A stretch of 64,000 nt of DNA from Nocardiopsis sp. ATB16-24 (GCF_030271535.1 NZ_JASCXJ010000003.1:1-64000), one strand, 5' to 3'. Positions 44,932-54,784 are shown, counted from the first letter of the stretch. The notes: generated from the sequence alone by a model not told the origin. Program-made: numbers and translations.

Positions 44932-45930
44932 ATGAACGCTTCCCACAACGACGCCGCCTTCCCCGTCGTCCGGCCGCGCCGCCTGCGCCGTGGACGGGCG
45001 CTGCGCCGCCTGGTCGCCGAGAGCCGGGTGCTCCCGGAGAACCTCATCCTGCCGATGTTCGTCAAGGAGGGGCTCTCCGAGCCGGTGGCGATCTCCTCGA
45101 TGCCGGGCCAGGTCCAACACACCAGGGACAGCCTGCGCAAGGCCGCCCACGAGGCGGTGACGGCCGGGGTCGGCGGACTGATGCTGTTCGGTGTCCCCGG
45201 GCACAAGGACGAGCGCGGCACGGCCGCCGACGACCCCGAGGGGATCGTCCAGGTGGCCCTGCGCGACCTGGACGCCGAGGTCGGCGGGGACATCGTGATC
45301 ATGGCCGATCTGTGTCTGTGCGAGTACACCGACCACGGTCACTGCGGTCCGCTGCGCCCCGACGGGCACGTCGACAACGATCTGACCCTGGAACGGTACG
45401 CGTCCATCGCCGTGGCCCAGGCCGAGGCGGGGGCCGCCGTGGTGGCGCCCAGCGGCATGATGGACGGACAGGTCGCGGCGATCCGCGCCGGACTGGACCG
45501 TGCGGGACACGACCAGGTGCCGATCCTGGCGTACGCGGCCAAGTACGCGTCCGCCTTCTACGGACCCTTCCGCGAGGCGGCCGAGGGCGCGCCGATGTTC
45601 GGCGACCGTTCCGGCTACCAACAGGATCCCGCCAACGCGCGCGAAGCGCTGCGTGAGGTCGCGCTGGACGTGGCCGAGGGGGCCGACATGGTGATGGTCA
45701 AACCTGGCCTGGCCTACCTGGACATCGTGGCCAAGGTGGCGGAGGCCTCGCCGGTACCCGTGTCGGCCTACCAGGTCAGCGGTGAGTACGCGATGATCGA
45801 GGCGGCGGCGGAGCGAGGGTGGCTGGACCGGGAGCGGGTCATCATGGAGACCCTGACCTCCTACCGGAGGGCCGGTGCGGAGCAGATCCTCACCTACTGG
45901 GCGACCGAGGCCGCCCGCCTGCTGCGGTAA
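44932..45930 (+). CDS. hemB: Delta-aminolevulinic acid dehydratase
   Basis: 332 residues. Condenses two ALA to porphobilinogen. Metal site cysteines in DLCLCEYTDHGHCG (the zinc-type pattern), Schiff-base lysines in YAAKYASAFYGPFR and MVMVKPG. GGGAG before the ATG; 53 nt after hemD. Last gene of the heme operon. Confidence 0.97.
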   Translation: MNASHNDAAFPVVRPRRLRRGRALRRLVAESRVLPENLILPMFVKEGLSEPVAISSMPGQVQHTRDSLRKAAHEAVTAGVGGLMLFGVPGHKDERGTAADDPEGIVQVALRDLDAEVGGDIVIMADLCLCEYTDHGHCGPLRPDGHVDNDLTLERYASIAVAQAEAGAAVVAPSGMMDGQVAAIRAGLDRAGHDQVPILAYAAKYASAFYGPFREAAEGAPMFGDRSGYQQDPANAREALREVALDVAEGADMVMVKPGLAYLDIVAKVAEASPVPVSAYQVSGEYAMIEAAAERGWLDRERVIMETLTSYRRAGAEQILTYWATEAARLLR

Positions 45931-46026
45931 CGCGAACAGGCCCACGTCCCGGTCGCGGTCCGCCGGGCTCGGGGCCCCACGACCACGAGGCCGCGCCAGG
46001 ATCACGAGCACCACCGGGGAGGCTTC

Positions 46027-46683
46027 ATGGCCGAGGTTCTGTACCGACGGAGGCGACGTCATGCGGCGGGCGGCATGCTCGAAGCCGCTCTAAGCTATGC
46101 CGAGCTCGGTTGGCCGGTGGCGCGAGGCACCTCGCCGGGGCAGGACCGCGCGTGCAGCTGTGACCGCATGGGATGTCCGGATCCGGCGGCCCACCCGGTG
46201 ACGATGGCCTGGGGGATGGAGGCCAGCACCGACGCCGACACCATCCGCCGATGGTGGACGGCCGCCCCCGACGCGAACATCATCCTGCCCACCGGTCGGG
46301 TGTTCGACGTGTTCGACGTACCGAGGGAGGCGGGGGTGATGGCGTTGGCCCGCATGGACCGCTCGGGCGTCCCCGCGGGCCCTGTCGCGGCGATCGAGGC
46401 CTCCCGCTACCTGTTCTTCGTGGCCACCCGTTCCCCCGTGGACGAGGACGAGTGGTGGTCCTGCCATCTGGACTGCGTGCCCGAGTCCGTGGAGGAGATG
46501 CCCGGCCTGCGCTGGCACTGTCGCGACAGTTTCGTCCTCGGTGCCCCGTCCCTGCTCCCCTCCGGCCGGCGGGGCACGTGGATCCGTCCTCCGCGTGACA
46601 CGGGCGGCGGCACGGTGCACCTTCCCGACCCCATCGCGGTGCTCTCGATCCTCGTCGACGCCAGTGAGGAGTTCCCCGGCTAG
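46027..46683 (+). CDS. Orphan prim-pol domain protein
   Basis: 218 residues. Resembles the N-terminal domain of bifunctional DNA primase/polymerases: AALSYAELGWPVARG, the Cys cluster CSCDRMGCPDP, and IRRWWTAAPDANIILPTGRV followed by FDVFDVP where the DxD metal pair belongs. A free-standing gene with no helicase part and no plasmid or phage genes around, so probably a chromosomal accessory protein; whether it is active is unclear. GGGGAGG before the ATG. Confidence 0.75.
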   Translation: MAEVLYRRRRRHAAGGMLEAALSYAELGWPVARGTSPGQDRACSCDRMGCPDPAAHPVTMAWGMEASTDADTIRRWWTAAPDANIILPTGRVFDVFDVPREAGVMALARMDRSGVPAGPVAAIEASRYLFFVATRSPVDEDEWWSCHLDCVPESVEEMPGLRWHCRDSFVLGAPSLLPSGRRGTWIRPPRDTGGGTVHLPDPIAVLSILVDASEEFPG

Positions 46684-46778
46684 GGGTTCCTACGACCACC
46701 GGCCCGGGGACCGGTGGAGTTGCCGGTGTCGGGCGCGAACCCCCATGACGGCCCCCGAGCCGATCACGGTCGGCGGGT

Positions 46779-47267
46779 TCAGAGCCCGATCTCCTCGGCG
46801 CTCACGACCACGCCGTCCTCGTCGCTGTAGAGCCACTCGCCCGGGACGAAGGTGACGTCGCCGAAGGTGACCGGCACATCCAGACGTCCGGCGCCGTCCT
46901 TGACGGACTTGCGCGGGTTGGAACCCAGCGCCTTGACCCCCAGGTCGAGTTCCCCCAGGGCGCGGGTGTCGCGTACCGCGCCGAAGATCACCACTCCGGC
47001 CCACCCGTTGGCCACGGCGGACTCGCCGATCATGTCGCCCAGTAGGGCGGAGCGCAGCGAACCACCACCGTCCACCACCAGGACCGCGCCCTCACCGGGG
47101 GTGTTGAGGACCTGCTTGACCAGGCCGTTGTCCTCGTGGCACTTGACGGTGCGGATGCGGCCGAAGAACGTCGTGCGCCCGCCGAACCGCCGGAACTGTG
47201 TGGAACAGCTGCGCAGGGTGTCGCCGTGGTCGTCGATGAGGTCCGCGGTGGAGAGGTTCGGGGTCAT
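46779..47267 (-). CDS. rraA: RraA-family protein
   Basis: 162 residues, usual length. RraA inhibits RNase E; relatives are aldolases that split 4-hydroxy-4-methyl-2-oxoglutarate. Marks: [40 protein letters not shown] and [18 protein letters not shown]. The sequence fits the RraA subgroup, but aldolase activity cannot be excluded. Start at ATG 47267 with CGGAG upstream. Confidence 0.88.
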   Translation of the reverse strand: MTPNLSTADLIDDHGDTLRSCSTQFRRFGGRTTFFGRIRTVKCHEDNGLVKQVLNTPGEGAVLVVDGGGSLRSALLGDMIGESAVANGWAGVVIFGAVRDTRALGELDLGVKALGSNPRKSVKDGAGRLDVPVTFGDVTFVPGEWLYSDEDGVVVSAEEIGL

Positions 47268-47544
47268 GATGGCTCCGGTCTCGGAAAACGGGTGTGCGCC
47301 CCAAATTACTCGTCGGTACCGTGGGCCTCTTCGCCGGTACCGCCCCTTCTCCGTGGACATCGCGCCCACGGGCTGAAGGACGCCTGCGAGCGCGCGGCAC
47401 TCCTGCCGTCCACGGGTGATCCCAGCACCGGGATCCACCGGTTGGTCCGTGCCCTCATACGCGACTGACACGGGACTCCGGCCCACTCCGGCCCCCGGGG
47501 CGGGTCACGGCACCGTCGAGGGACACAGCTGAGACACTGGTGAG

Positions 47545-48840
47545 GTGGGTACTCAACAGACTTCAGCAGAGCTTTTCCAGCGTGCCTCCGCCGTCGTTCC
47601 CGGGGGGGTCAACTCGCCGGTACGCGCCTTCGGCGCGGTCGGGGGCACACCGCCCTTCTTCGTCAAGGGGGAGGGTCCCTACCTCACCGACGCCGACGGC
47701 CGCCGGTACGTCGACCTCGTGTGCTCCTGGGGGCCGCTCATCCTGGGCCACGCCGCTCCCGCCGTCGTGGAGGCCCTCCACGGTGCGGTCGCGGCGGGAA
47801 CCTCCTACGGAGCGCCGACGCCCGGTGAGGTGGAGCTCGCGGAGCTGATCGTCGCACGCGCCCCCGTGGAGAAGGTCCGTCTCGTCAACTCCGGGACCGA
47901 GGCCACCATGTCCGCGATCCGTCTCGCACGGGGTTTCACGGGACGTAGCAAGGTCGTCAAGTTCGCGGGCAACTACCACGGCCACGTCGACGCGCTCCTG
48001 GCCGCCGCGGGATCGGGTCTGGCCACCTTCGCCCTGCCCGACTCCCCGGGGGTGACGGGCGCCAGCGCGGCCGACACCCTCGTGCTGCCCTACAACGACG
48101 TCGAAGCCGTCGAGAACGCCTTCGCCGAGCACGGCGACGAGATCGCCTGCGTCATCGCCGAGGCCTGCCCGGCCAACATGGGCGTGGTCCCGCCCAAGCC
48201 CGGGTTCAACGCCCGCCTCAAGGAGATCGCCCACGCCCACGGCGCCCTGCTCGTCCTGGACGAGGTCCTCACCGGGTTCCGTGTGAGCGGCTCGGGCTGG
48301 TACGGCCTGGAGGGGGTCGCCCCCGACCTCATGACCTTCGGCAAGGTCATGGGCGGCGGCCTGCCCGCGGCCGCGTTCGGAGGCCGTGCCGAGATCATGG
48401 ACCGTCTGGCCCCCAACGGCCCGGTCTACCAGGCGGGCACCCTGTCGGGGAACCCGCTGGCCACCGCCGCGGGACTCGCCACGTTGCGCGGCGCCACGCC
48501 CGAGGTCTACGCCCACATCGACAAGGTCTCCGAACAGGTCAGGGACGAGGTGTCCCGAGCACTCGACGCGGCCGGGGTCGTCCACCGCCTCCACAGCGGC
48601 GGCAACCTCTTCACGGTGTTCTTCACCGACCGGGACGTCGTCGACTTCGACACCGCGCGCACCACGGACACCGCGGTCTTCTCGGCGTTCTTCCACGCCA
48701 TGCTCGACCAGGGCGTGTACCTGCCCCCCGCCGCCTTCGAGGCGTGGTTCCTCTCCGCGGCGCACGACGACGCCGCCGTCGACAGGGTCGTCTCGGCGTT
48801 GCCCAAGGCGGCCCGTGCCGCGGCCGAGGCCCAGGGCTGA
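47545..48840 (+). CDS. hemL: Glutamate-1-semialdehyde 2,1-aminomutase
   Basis: 431 residues. PLP enzyme making 5-aminolevulinate from the HemA product, so it works directly with hemA some 5 kb away. The PLP lysine is in [18 protein letters not shown]; also [20 protein letters not shown] and [10 protein letters not shown]. Starts at GTG, a GGTGAG site close before it. Confidence 0.96.
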   Translation: MGTQQTSAELFQRASAVVPGGVNSPVRAFGAVGGTPPFFVKGEGPYLTDADGRRYVDLVCSWGPLILGHAAPAVVEALHGAVAAGTSYGAPTPGEVELAELIVARAPVEKVRLVNSGTEATMSAIRLARGFTGRSKVVKFAGNYHGHVDALLAAAGSGLATFALPDSPGVTGASAADTLVLPYNDVEAVENAFAEHGDEIACVIAEACPANMGVVPPKPGFNARLKEIAHAHGALLVLDEVLTGFRVSGSGWYGLEGVAPDLMTFGKVMGGGLPAAAFGGRAEIMDRLAPNGPVYQAGTLSGNPLATAAGLATLRGATPEVYAHIDKVSEQVRDEVSRALDAAGVVHRLHSGGNLFTVFFTDRDVVDFDTARTTDTAVFSAFFHAMLDQGVYLPPAAFEAWFLSAAHDDAAVDRVVSALPKAARAAAEAQG

Positions 48841-48877
48841 CCCACCCCGTCCCCGACCCCGAAGGAAAGACGAGAAC

Positions 48878-49513
48878 ATGACGACGACCACCGTCGTACA
48901 CCTGTTGCGGCACGGAGAGGTGCACAACCCGGACAAGGTGCTCTACGGAAGGCTTCCCCACTTCCACCTCAGCGACCGAGGCCGGCAGATGGCCGAGATG
49001 GCGACGGAGTGGTTCGAGGGACACGACATCGCCGCCCTGTTCTCCTCGCCGCTGGACCGCACCCAGGAGACGGCCGTCCCCCTCCAGAAGGCGACCGGCC
49101 TGCCCGTCACCCTGGACGACCGCCTCATCGAGGCGGCCAACAAGTTCGAGGGCATGACGCTGTCGCGACGCTCCGTACGCGACCCCCGCGTCTTCAGTCG
49201 GGTCTACAACCCGTTCCTGCCTTCGTGGGGAGAGCCCTACACCGAGATCGTGGCCCGCATGGTGGAGGTCATCAAGGTCGCCCGTCGCGCCGCCTGGGGG
49301 CGGGAGGCGGTGTGCGTCAGCCATCAGCTGCCGATCTGGATGGCCCGGCGCGCGGCCGAGGGCAGGCGTCTGTGGCACCGGCCCGACCTGCGCGAGTGCA
49401 ATCTGGCGAGCGTGACGTCGCTGACCTTCACCGAACAACGGTTGACCAGCGTCAGCTACGCGGAACCGGCCGCCGTTCTGTACAAGGACGAGCCGCCGTT
49501 GCCGGGGGCATGA
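48878..49513 (+). CDS. Histidine phosphatase family protein
   Basis: 211 residues. Phosphoglycerate-mutase-like fold; LLRHGEVHNP carries the phospho-accepting histidine (H12), and SSPLDRTQETA and CVSHQLPIW supply the other active residues. The substrate is unknown. GGAAAG upstream; 37 nt after hemL, probably same transcript. Confidence 0.88.
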   Translation: MTTTTVVHLLRHGEVHNPDKVLYGRLPHFHLSDRGRQMAEMATEWFEGHDIAALFSSPLDRTQETAVPLQKATGLPVTLDDRLIEAANKFEGMTLSRRSVRDPRVFSRVYNPFLPSWGEPYTEIVARMVEVIKVARRAAWGREAVCVSHQLPIWMARRAAEGRRLWHRPDLRECNLASVTSLTFTEQRLTSVSYAEPAAVLYKDEPPLPGA

Positions 49514-49726
49514 GCCCGAGCGCGCACTCATAACGGTAAGCTGGGGGCTTCGGGTGCGGTGGACGTGTGCTTCCAGCGGCACCCCTCAGGGTGCATCCCG
49601 GTCGCACCGGCCACCCCCGTGCCTTGGGCGCGTCGGTGCCTGACAGCCGCATCCGGACCCCTTGCCGGTTCTCACCGCTCAGCGGTCCGGCATGTCCGTA
49701 GCCCTCCTCAGCGAGAAGGTGATCCC

Positions 49727-49825
49727 ATGGGTTCCGTCATCAAGAAGCGACGCAAGCGGATGGCGAAGAAGAAGCACCGTAAGCTGCTCAAGCGCACGCG
49801 TGTGGCGCGTCGCAACAAGAAGTAG
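49727..49825 (+). CDS. 32-residue basic AURKAIP1/COX24-like protein
   Basis: 32 residues, over half Lys/Arg: MGSVIKKRRKRMAKKKHRKL. It belongs to the tiny AURKAIP1/COX24 (bS22-like) actinobacterial family, a ribosome-bound protein in mycobacteria. AAGGTGAT lies before the ATG. The upstream 200 nt carry no other gene. Confidence 0.9.
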   Translation: MGSVIKKRRKRMAKKKHRKLLKRTRVARRNKK

Positions 49826-49902
49826 AGCTGCATCGCGGCGAACGTCTCTCCGCGGGCGTGGACGTGCCCGTGGCACGTCCCCGGACGCGGAGACACCTTC
49901 GT

Positions 49903-49929
49903 CCTTGCCCGGCCTTTGCCGGGACAAGG
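49903..49929 (+). terminator. Terminator after the basic small protein
   Basis: 11-bp stem (49903-49913 with 49918-49929, one bulge) followed by GAATTTT. Another short hairpin lies at 49861-49879. Confidence 0.8.
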
Positions 49930-50049
49930 GAATTTTCTGGTCGAGGCGCTGTTGTGCCTCACGGGCCGAGACCGCCGAGCCGCCCTCGGGACGAGCGGTG
50001 CGCGGACCCACCGGAACAGCTCCTGTCCCCTCCCAAGGAACGTGTCGCC

Positions 50050-50991
50050 ATGACTCGTGTCGTACTCGTCACCGGGGTCTCCAGCCCCTTGGCCGCCAGA
50101 GTCGCGCAGGCCCTGAGCGAAGAACCCGGTGTGCGCCGGGTGGTCGGTGCCGACTCCTCGCCGCCGCCCGCCGACGCGCGCGGGATCGAGTACGCCCACG
50201 TGGACCTGCACGACGGAAGCCTGGACGGGATCGTCGCCGACTCGGGGGCCGACCTGGTCCTGCACCTGGGTCTGGACACCCACAGGAGCCCGAACCGGGA
50301 GGAGAACCTCCTGGGCACCATGCGGGTGCTCGGCGCGGCCCAACGCTCCTCCACGATCAGGCGCCTGGTGGTGCGCTCCAGCGCCACCTTGGACGCCGAC
50401 GACGCGGCCGAGGTCGAGCGGCACACCCGCGGCCTCCAACGCCGCCGTCCGGATCTGTCCGTGGCGGTGCTGCGCTTCGCCAATCTCATCGGTCCCTCGG
50501 TGCGCACTCCCCTCACCCGTTACCTGGACTCGCGGTTCGTGCCGACGGTGCTCGGCAGGGACCCGCACGTACAGTTCCTGCACGAGGACGACGGGGCCGA
50601 GGCGCTCGTGCGCATGGCGCTCAGCGACGGTACGGGATTCTTCGACGTGGCGGGCGCGGACTCGGTCCCGCTCTCCCACTGCCTGCGTCGTGTCGGCGGC
50701 CAGCGACTTCCCGTCCCGGCCCGAGGCCTTCGGGTACTGCGCGGACTGGCCAGGCACGGACGGATCGAGTACGCCAGCTCCAGTGCCTCCCGCGCCGTAC
50801 ACGCCGGTCTGAACGCCGTCGGCATGGACTCCGACTCCCTGGAACAGGTCCTGGGCTGGTCACCGGCCTACAGTTCGGCGGAGGCGTTCGAGACCTTCGC
50901 CCACAGCTGCCGCGTCGACCGTTCGTCCGCGCGCGGAGGATTGCGGGCCGTCCACGTCCTCGCGCTCGCCAGGATGACGCTGGGGCGCTGA
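50050..50991 (+). CDS. Atypical NAD-dependent epimerase/SDR family protein
   Basis: 313 residues. Rossmann N-terminus VVLVTGVSSPLAARVAQAL, in which the glycines of GxxGxxG are partly replaced; LHLGLDTHRSPNREENLLGT is typical of extended SDRs. The catalytic YxxxK is not visible at the usual place (the region reads SSATLDADDAAEVERHTRG). It may therefore bind a nucleotide without being a normal epimerase. Start at ATG, AAGGAACG upstream. The gene after the small basic protein, as often in actinobacteria. Confidence 0.78.
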   Translation: MTRVVLVTGVSSPLAARVAQALSEEPGVRRVVGADSSPPPADARGIEYAHVDLHDGSLDGIVADSGADLVLHLGLDTHRSPNREENLLGTMRVLGAAQRSSTIRRLVVRSSATLDADDAAEVERHTRGLQRRRPDLSVAVLRFANLIGPSVRTPLTRYLDSRFVPTVLGRDPHVQFLHEDDGAEALVRMALSDGTGFFDVAGADSVPLSHCLRRVGGQRLPVPARGLRVLRGLARHGRIEYASSSASRAVHAGLNAVGMDSDSLEQVLGWSPAYSSAEAFETFAHSCRVDRSSARGGLRAVHVLALARMTLGR

Positions 50992-51083
50992 GCGACCCTC
51001 TTCAGGTCCCTTGGGGCGGAGAACATGGTCGAACGCCCGTCAGGGGCATCTGAGAGCTTTCGGGTCGTCCGAGGGATTCCTCC

Positions 51084-51881
51084 TCAGACCGCTCTGCGAT
51101 GTCTGACCGCGCGCAGCGCCATCGCGCCGGCGACGGCCCCCGCCACGGCGGCCGGCACGGCCACCCGCAGCGTGGTCCGGTGTCGTCGAAAGTCGTGTAC
51201 GGGCCATCCGTGCGTGCGCGCGTGTCGGAGGAGGTCGGGGTCGGGGTTGACCGCGTGCGGACGGCCCACCAGGGACAGTAGCGGCAGGTCGTTGGAGGAG
51301 TCGCTGTAGGCCGAGCACGAGTCCAGGTCCCACCCCTCCCTCCGCGCCAGTGCGCGTACGGCCACGGCCTTGGCCGGACCGTGCAGCAGGTCCCCGTTCA
51401 ACCGCCCCGTGTACACCCCGTCGATGTTCTCGGCCTCGGTGCCCAGCGCACCGGTCAGCCCCAGCCTCCGCCGGATGATCTGCGCCAGTTCCACGGGTGT
51501 CGCCGTCACCAGCCACACCGGGCGTCCCGCGTCCAGGTGACCCTGGACCAGGGCCCGGGCGCCCTCCCAGATGCGGTCGGCCATGGTCTCGTCGTAGATC
51601 TCCTCGCACAGGGCGACCAGGTCGTTCACGTCGTGTCCCGCCACGAAGGCCAGCGCGGCCTCGCGTGCGGCGTTGATGTGCTCGGGCTGTTCGCTTCCCG
51701 TCACCCGGAACACCGTCTGCCCCCAGGCGAACCGCAGGAGGTCACGGGTGGTGAACAGGTCACGGGAGGCCAGCCCGCGGGCGAAGTGGTAGATCGACGC
51801 ACCCCGCATCAGGGTGTTGTCCACGTCGAAGAAGGCGGCCCCGCGGCCATGGGGAGGTGGGGGCGCGGCGTCGTGTGACAC
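51084..51881 (-). CDS. HAD-IB family hydrolase
   Basis: 265 residues. HAD phosphatase: motif I FFDVDNTLM (D18, D20), motif II VTATP, motif III-IV AYSDSSNDLPLLSLVG. The SerB-like group; related actinobacterial proteins act on lipid-linked or small phosphates. A C-terminal hydrophobic stretch (VAVPAAVAGAVAGAMALRAV) with Arg on both sides suggests a membrane anchor. The GTG at 51881 with AGGAG 7-8 nt upstream is chosen. Confidence 0.88.
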   Translation of the reverse strand: MSHDAAPPPPHGRGAAFFDVDNTLMRGASIYHFARGLASRDLFTTRDLLRFAWGQTVFRVTGSEQPEHINAAREAALAFVAGHDVNDLVALCEEIYDETMADRIWEGARALVQGHLDAGRPVWLVTATPVELAQIIRRRLGLTGALGTEAENIDGVYTGRLNGDLLHGPAKAVAVRALARREGWDLDSCSAYSDSSNDLPLLSLVGRPHAVNPDPDLLRHARTHGWPVHDFRRHRTTLRVAVPAAVAGAVAGAMALRAVRHRRAV

Positions 51882-52146
51882 GGTTATCTCCTGGCTTGGG
51901 CGGAGGAGGCGTTCCGCCGGTGTGGACGGGTCTGCCGGCGCCGGGGCGGCGCTCCCCGCGCATGCGAGCCTATGGCCACCCGTGAGTTCCGGTGCGACCG
52001 CCGGGATGCGTCGGTAGGTCGGGTGGTGAAGATCACAGTGTGGACCCCCGTTGTGGCCTCCCTGCTGCAAGATCGCATCCGAAACGAATCCCCCATACCT
52101 GCACCGAGTACACATCCACCCGCCAACGTGGAGCATCATTGTCGGG

Positions 52147-53283
52147 ATGGTGACGGTAGGACTGGCATTCATAAGCGCGTTGGTGGGCTGGAGCGCCACC
52201 GCCGCGTTGGCCGCGTATGCCCAGCGCCGCCCCAGTGTGGCGGCCGTCGGGTGGCTCATCGCGGCGTTGGGGACCACGGTGGGGCTCAGCGCCGGCGTGA
52301 TCGGTGCGCTGTTCGACTTCGGCGAGCTCACCTTCCGGTTGCTACAGATCGGCATCAGCCTCATCGGACCGCTCTACATGTCCTGGGGCGCCTTCGAGTA
52401 CGGCGTTCGCTCGCCCCGTGGCCGGTTCACCTCGCGCCTGTTCCTCAGCGCGCTCACCATCGTTCCCCTGGTGGTGATGTCCGTCGACCGGCTGAGCACC
52501 CGTTTCGGCGACTCCTACCCCGCCCTGGGCGAGCACTACGACCTCATTCCGCGCACGCTCGTCAACGTCACACAGGCGTTCGTCGTCGTCCTCCTCGTCA
52601 CCGCGGCCGTCACGGTCGCCAGACGCGCCTCCGACAGCCGCACCACCGACCTGTCGGTGCTGGGACTGGTCGCCTTGTCGGTGCTGCTCTCCGTCCTCGT
52701 GGGCCGTCTGGGCCTGGGAGCACTGGGGCCGCTGCTGATGTTCGGCGCGATCTCCGCCCTGTGGGGCGCCGCGGCCCTGGCCGCGCGTCCCCGCCGCGAC
52801 CGCTACGACGACGAGGACGACTACTACGACGACGCGGACGAGGACCTCGACGACGACCTCATGGAGGAGCCCGTGCGCCGTAAGCGCCGTGCAGCCGACC
52901 CCTACGACGACTACTACGACGGTCCGCCGGTCCGTCAGGCTCCCCCCGCCGAACTGCGGGGCGTCATCACCATCTACACCCTCGCCGAGGGGCAGGGCGC
53001 GGGCTTCGACCGCCTCGCCGACGCCGTCGTGGCCCAGGTCTGCGAGCACGAGCCCGACACGCTGCTGTTCGCCTGTCACACGGTGCCCAGCGCCCCGCTA
53101 CAGCGCATCGTCTACGCGATCTACCGCGACGAGCTGGCGCAGGAGGAGCACGAGCAGCAGCCGCACGTCCTGGAGTTCGCCCGTCTCAGCACCCAGCACG
53201 TCGTCGCCACGAACGTGATCGAACTCTCCCTCTCGGGTGCGGCGGCCAGCGACGGCCTCGCCGCCATGCTGATGCCCCGCTGA
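52147..53283 (+). CDS. Membrane protein with C-terminal ABM-like domain
   Basis: 378 residues. N-terminal part (1-220) has about seven membrane helices (VGLAFISALVGWSATAALAA, VGWLIAALGTTVGLSAGVIG and others). Residues about 221-280 are a very acidic, Tyr-rich linker (RYDDEDDYYDDADEDLDDDL). Residues about 285-375 resemble the antibiotic-biosynthesis-monooxygenase (YgiN-like) dimeric barrel: LRGVITIYTLAEGQGAGFDR .. ADTLLFACHT-type core. A single gene; the function is unknown. Start at ATG 52147; the ribosome site is distant (GGAG, 13 nt), so the start is less certain. Confidence 0.72.
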   Translation: MVTVGLAFISALVGWSATAALAAYAQRRPSVAAVGWLIAALGTTVGLSAGVIGALFDFGELTFRLLQIGISLIGPLYMSWGAFEYGVRSPRGRFTSRLFLSALTIVPLVVMSVDRLSTRFGDSYPALGEHYDLIPRTLVNVTQAFVVVLLVTAAVTVARRASDSRTTDLSVLGLVALSVLLSVLVGRLGLGALGPLLMFGAISALWGAAALAARPRRDRYDDEDDYYDDADEDLDDDLMEEPVRRKRRAADPYDDYYDGPPVRQAPPAELRGVITIYTLAEGQGAGFDRLADAVVAQVCEHEPDTLLFACHTVPSAPLQRIVYAIYRDELAQEEHEQQPHVLEFARLSTQHVVATNVIELSLSGAAASDGLAAMLMPR

Positions 53284-53537
53284 GGACCGTTCCCGCTTCT
53301 CCGAAGGCCCTGCCGTCGCCAGGATCCGCGACGGGGAATGTCTCGAACCGGTGTACTTGTCCAGGGGAGATGAACCGCGAGAAGTCCACCGGCGTCCCAA
53401 CCAGGGTGAAGTACCCTTCCCTACAGGTTTTTCATGACCGGTGCCCGTCGGGCATCGATGGCGTGTGACCACGACCGGCGGGACGCCCCCCCAGCCGAGA
53501 GCGCGCCGGAACGAAAGAAAGTGTGCTGGGATCTCCG

Positions 53538-54236
53538 ATGCGTAAGTTCCTCGTCGTTTCCCTCATCCTCCTGGCGGCGCTCGCGGTGGCGGCCGACATC
53601 GGGGCCCGCAGCTTCGCCCAGAACATGCTCGCGAGCCGTGTCGCGGAACAGTTCCAGATGAACGAGGAGCCGGAGGTGGCCTTCGAGGGCTGGGCCTTCC
53701 TGCCCCAGGCGATCAGCGGGACCTACTCCGAGATCAACATCACCGCGGCCTCCGCCACCATGGACGACGTCACCGTCGAGCAGATCGACGTCACCGCCGG
53801 CGACGTCGAGGCGCCGCTCGCCGACCTGCTCGACCAGCCCAGCGTGGTGGCCGGACGGTTGGACGGGTCGCTGACCGTCCCCTACACCTACTTCAACGCC
53901 TACCTGCCCGAGGGGATGACCGTCACCACCGAGGGCGGCGAACCCCGTATCACCGGTGAGCTGGCCTTTCCGGAGTTCGGCCTGAGCACCTCGGTCAGCG
54001 CGGGCGGGGAGTTCGCGGTGGAGGGCGACACCGTCACCCTCACCCCCGTCGACATCCAGGTCGGTGACGCCCCGGCCGATCTCAGCGGTATGGCCACGAG
54101 CATGCTCACCTTCAGCGCCCAGGCGCCCCGGCTGCCCTTCGGTCTGACCGTCACCGACATGGAGGCCACCTCCAGCGGGTTGCGGGTCAGCGGCAACGCC
54201 GAGAACGTCGCGCTCATGGGCGCGGAGTCCGCCTGA
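53538..54236 (+). CDS. DUF2993 (LmeA-like) exported protein
   Basis: 232 residues. N-terminal membrane segment (LVVSLILLAALAVAADIGAR) followed by repeated beta strands, the layout of DUF2993; mycobacterial LmeA is the known member and binds envelope lipids. Start at ATG 53538, GGGAT upstream; an in-frame codon at 53523 is possible. Followed by a strong hairpin. Confidence 0.85.
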   Translation: MRKFLVVSLILLAALAVAADIGARSFAQNMLASRVAEQFQMNEEPEVAFEGWAFLPQAISGTYSEINITAASATMDDVTVEQIDVTAGDVEAPLADLLDQPSVVAGRLDGSLTVPYTYFNAYLPEGMTVTTEGGEPRITGELAFPEFGLSTSVSAGGEFAVEGDTVTLTPVDIQVGDAPADLSGMATSMLTFSAQAPRLPFGLTVTDMEATSSGLRVSGNAENVALMGAESA

Positions 54237-54242
54237 GGAGCG

Positions 54243-54280
54243 CTCCGGACGCCGCCGTGCCGGGACGGCGGCGTCCGGAG
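54243..54280 (+). terminator. Terminator hairpin after DUF2993 gene
   Basis: Perfect 16-bp stem (54243-54258 with 54265-54280), loop GCCGGG; no T-run. Confidence 0.8.
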
Positions 54281-54343
54281 CACCGGAGCCCGGCGGAGGC
54301 GCGGTACGACGGAGGCGAAAGCGGGTCGAGGAAGGGAGCCGAC

Positions 54344-54688
54344 ATGGACCGAACGGGACGCGAGGCACGCCCGCAGGAACGGACGCTCACCGCCGAGGAC
54401 ATCGGCGCCGAACTCGGGACCCGGGCCACGCTCGTGCAGTTCTCCACGGCCTTCTGTCAGCCCTGTCGGGCCACGAGACGGATCCTGGACGAGGTCGCCG
54501 GCATGGTCGAGGGCGTGGCCCATGTGGAGGTGGACGCCGAGGCCCGGCTCGACCTCGTCCGCCGCCTGGACATCCTGCGCACGCCCACCGTGCTGGTCCT
54601 GGACGACGCGGGTCGCACGGTGTGCCGGGCCGCCGGACAGCCGCGTAAGGCGGACGTCATCGCCGCGCTCGGCGCGGCCATACCCTGA
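54344..54688 (+). CDS. Thioredoxin-family protein
   Basis: 114 residues. Active site FCQPC in VQFSTAFCQPCRATRRI instead of the standard WCGPC; the cis-proline is in LRTPTVLVLDD. Start at ATG 54344 with GGAAGGGAG upstream, making the usual single-domain length. Cytoplasmic thiol reductase; partners unknown. Followed by the cysteine leader peptide region. Confidence 0.9.
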   Translation: MDRTGREARPQERTLTAEDIGAELGTRATLVQFSTAFCQPCRATRRILDEVAGMVEGVAHVEVDAEARLDLVRRLDILRTPTVLVLDDAGRTVCRAAGQPRKADVIAALGAAIP

Positions 54689-54747
54689 GCCGACCCCCGA
54701 CGAACACCTCACCGGGGCGGATATCCCCCCTGTGACCAAACCCACCC

Positions 54748-54777
54748 GTGACAAAGGTGTGACGGGCACTGTAGCTT
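54748..54777 (+). promoter_or_regulatory. Candidate promoter of the cysteine leader transcript
   Basis: GTGACA (54748-54753) and TAGCTT (54772-54777) with an 18-nt spacer. Transcription would begin about 7 nt later, at or next to the leader peptide GTG, so the peptide may be translated from a leaderless mRNA. Confidence 0.55.
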
Positions 54778-54784
54778 CTGAGGT

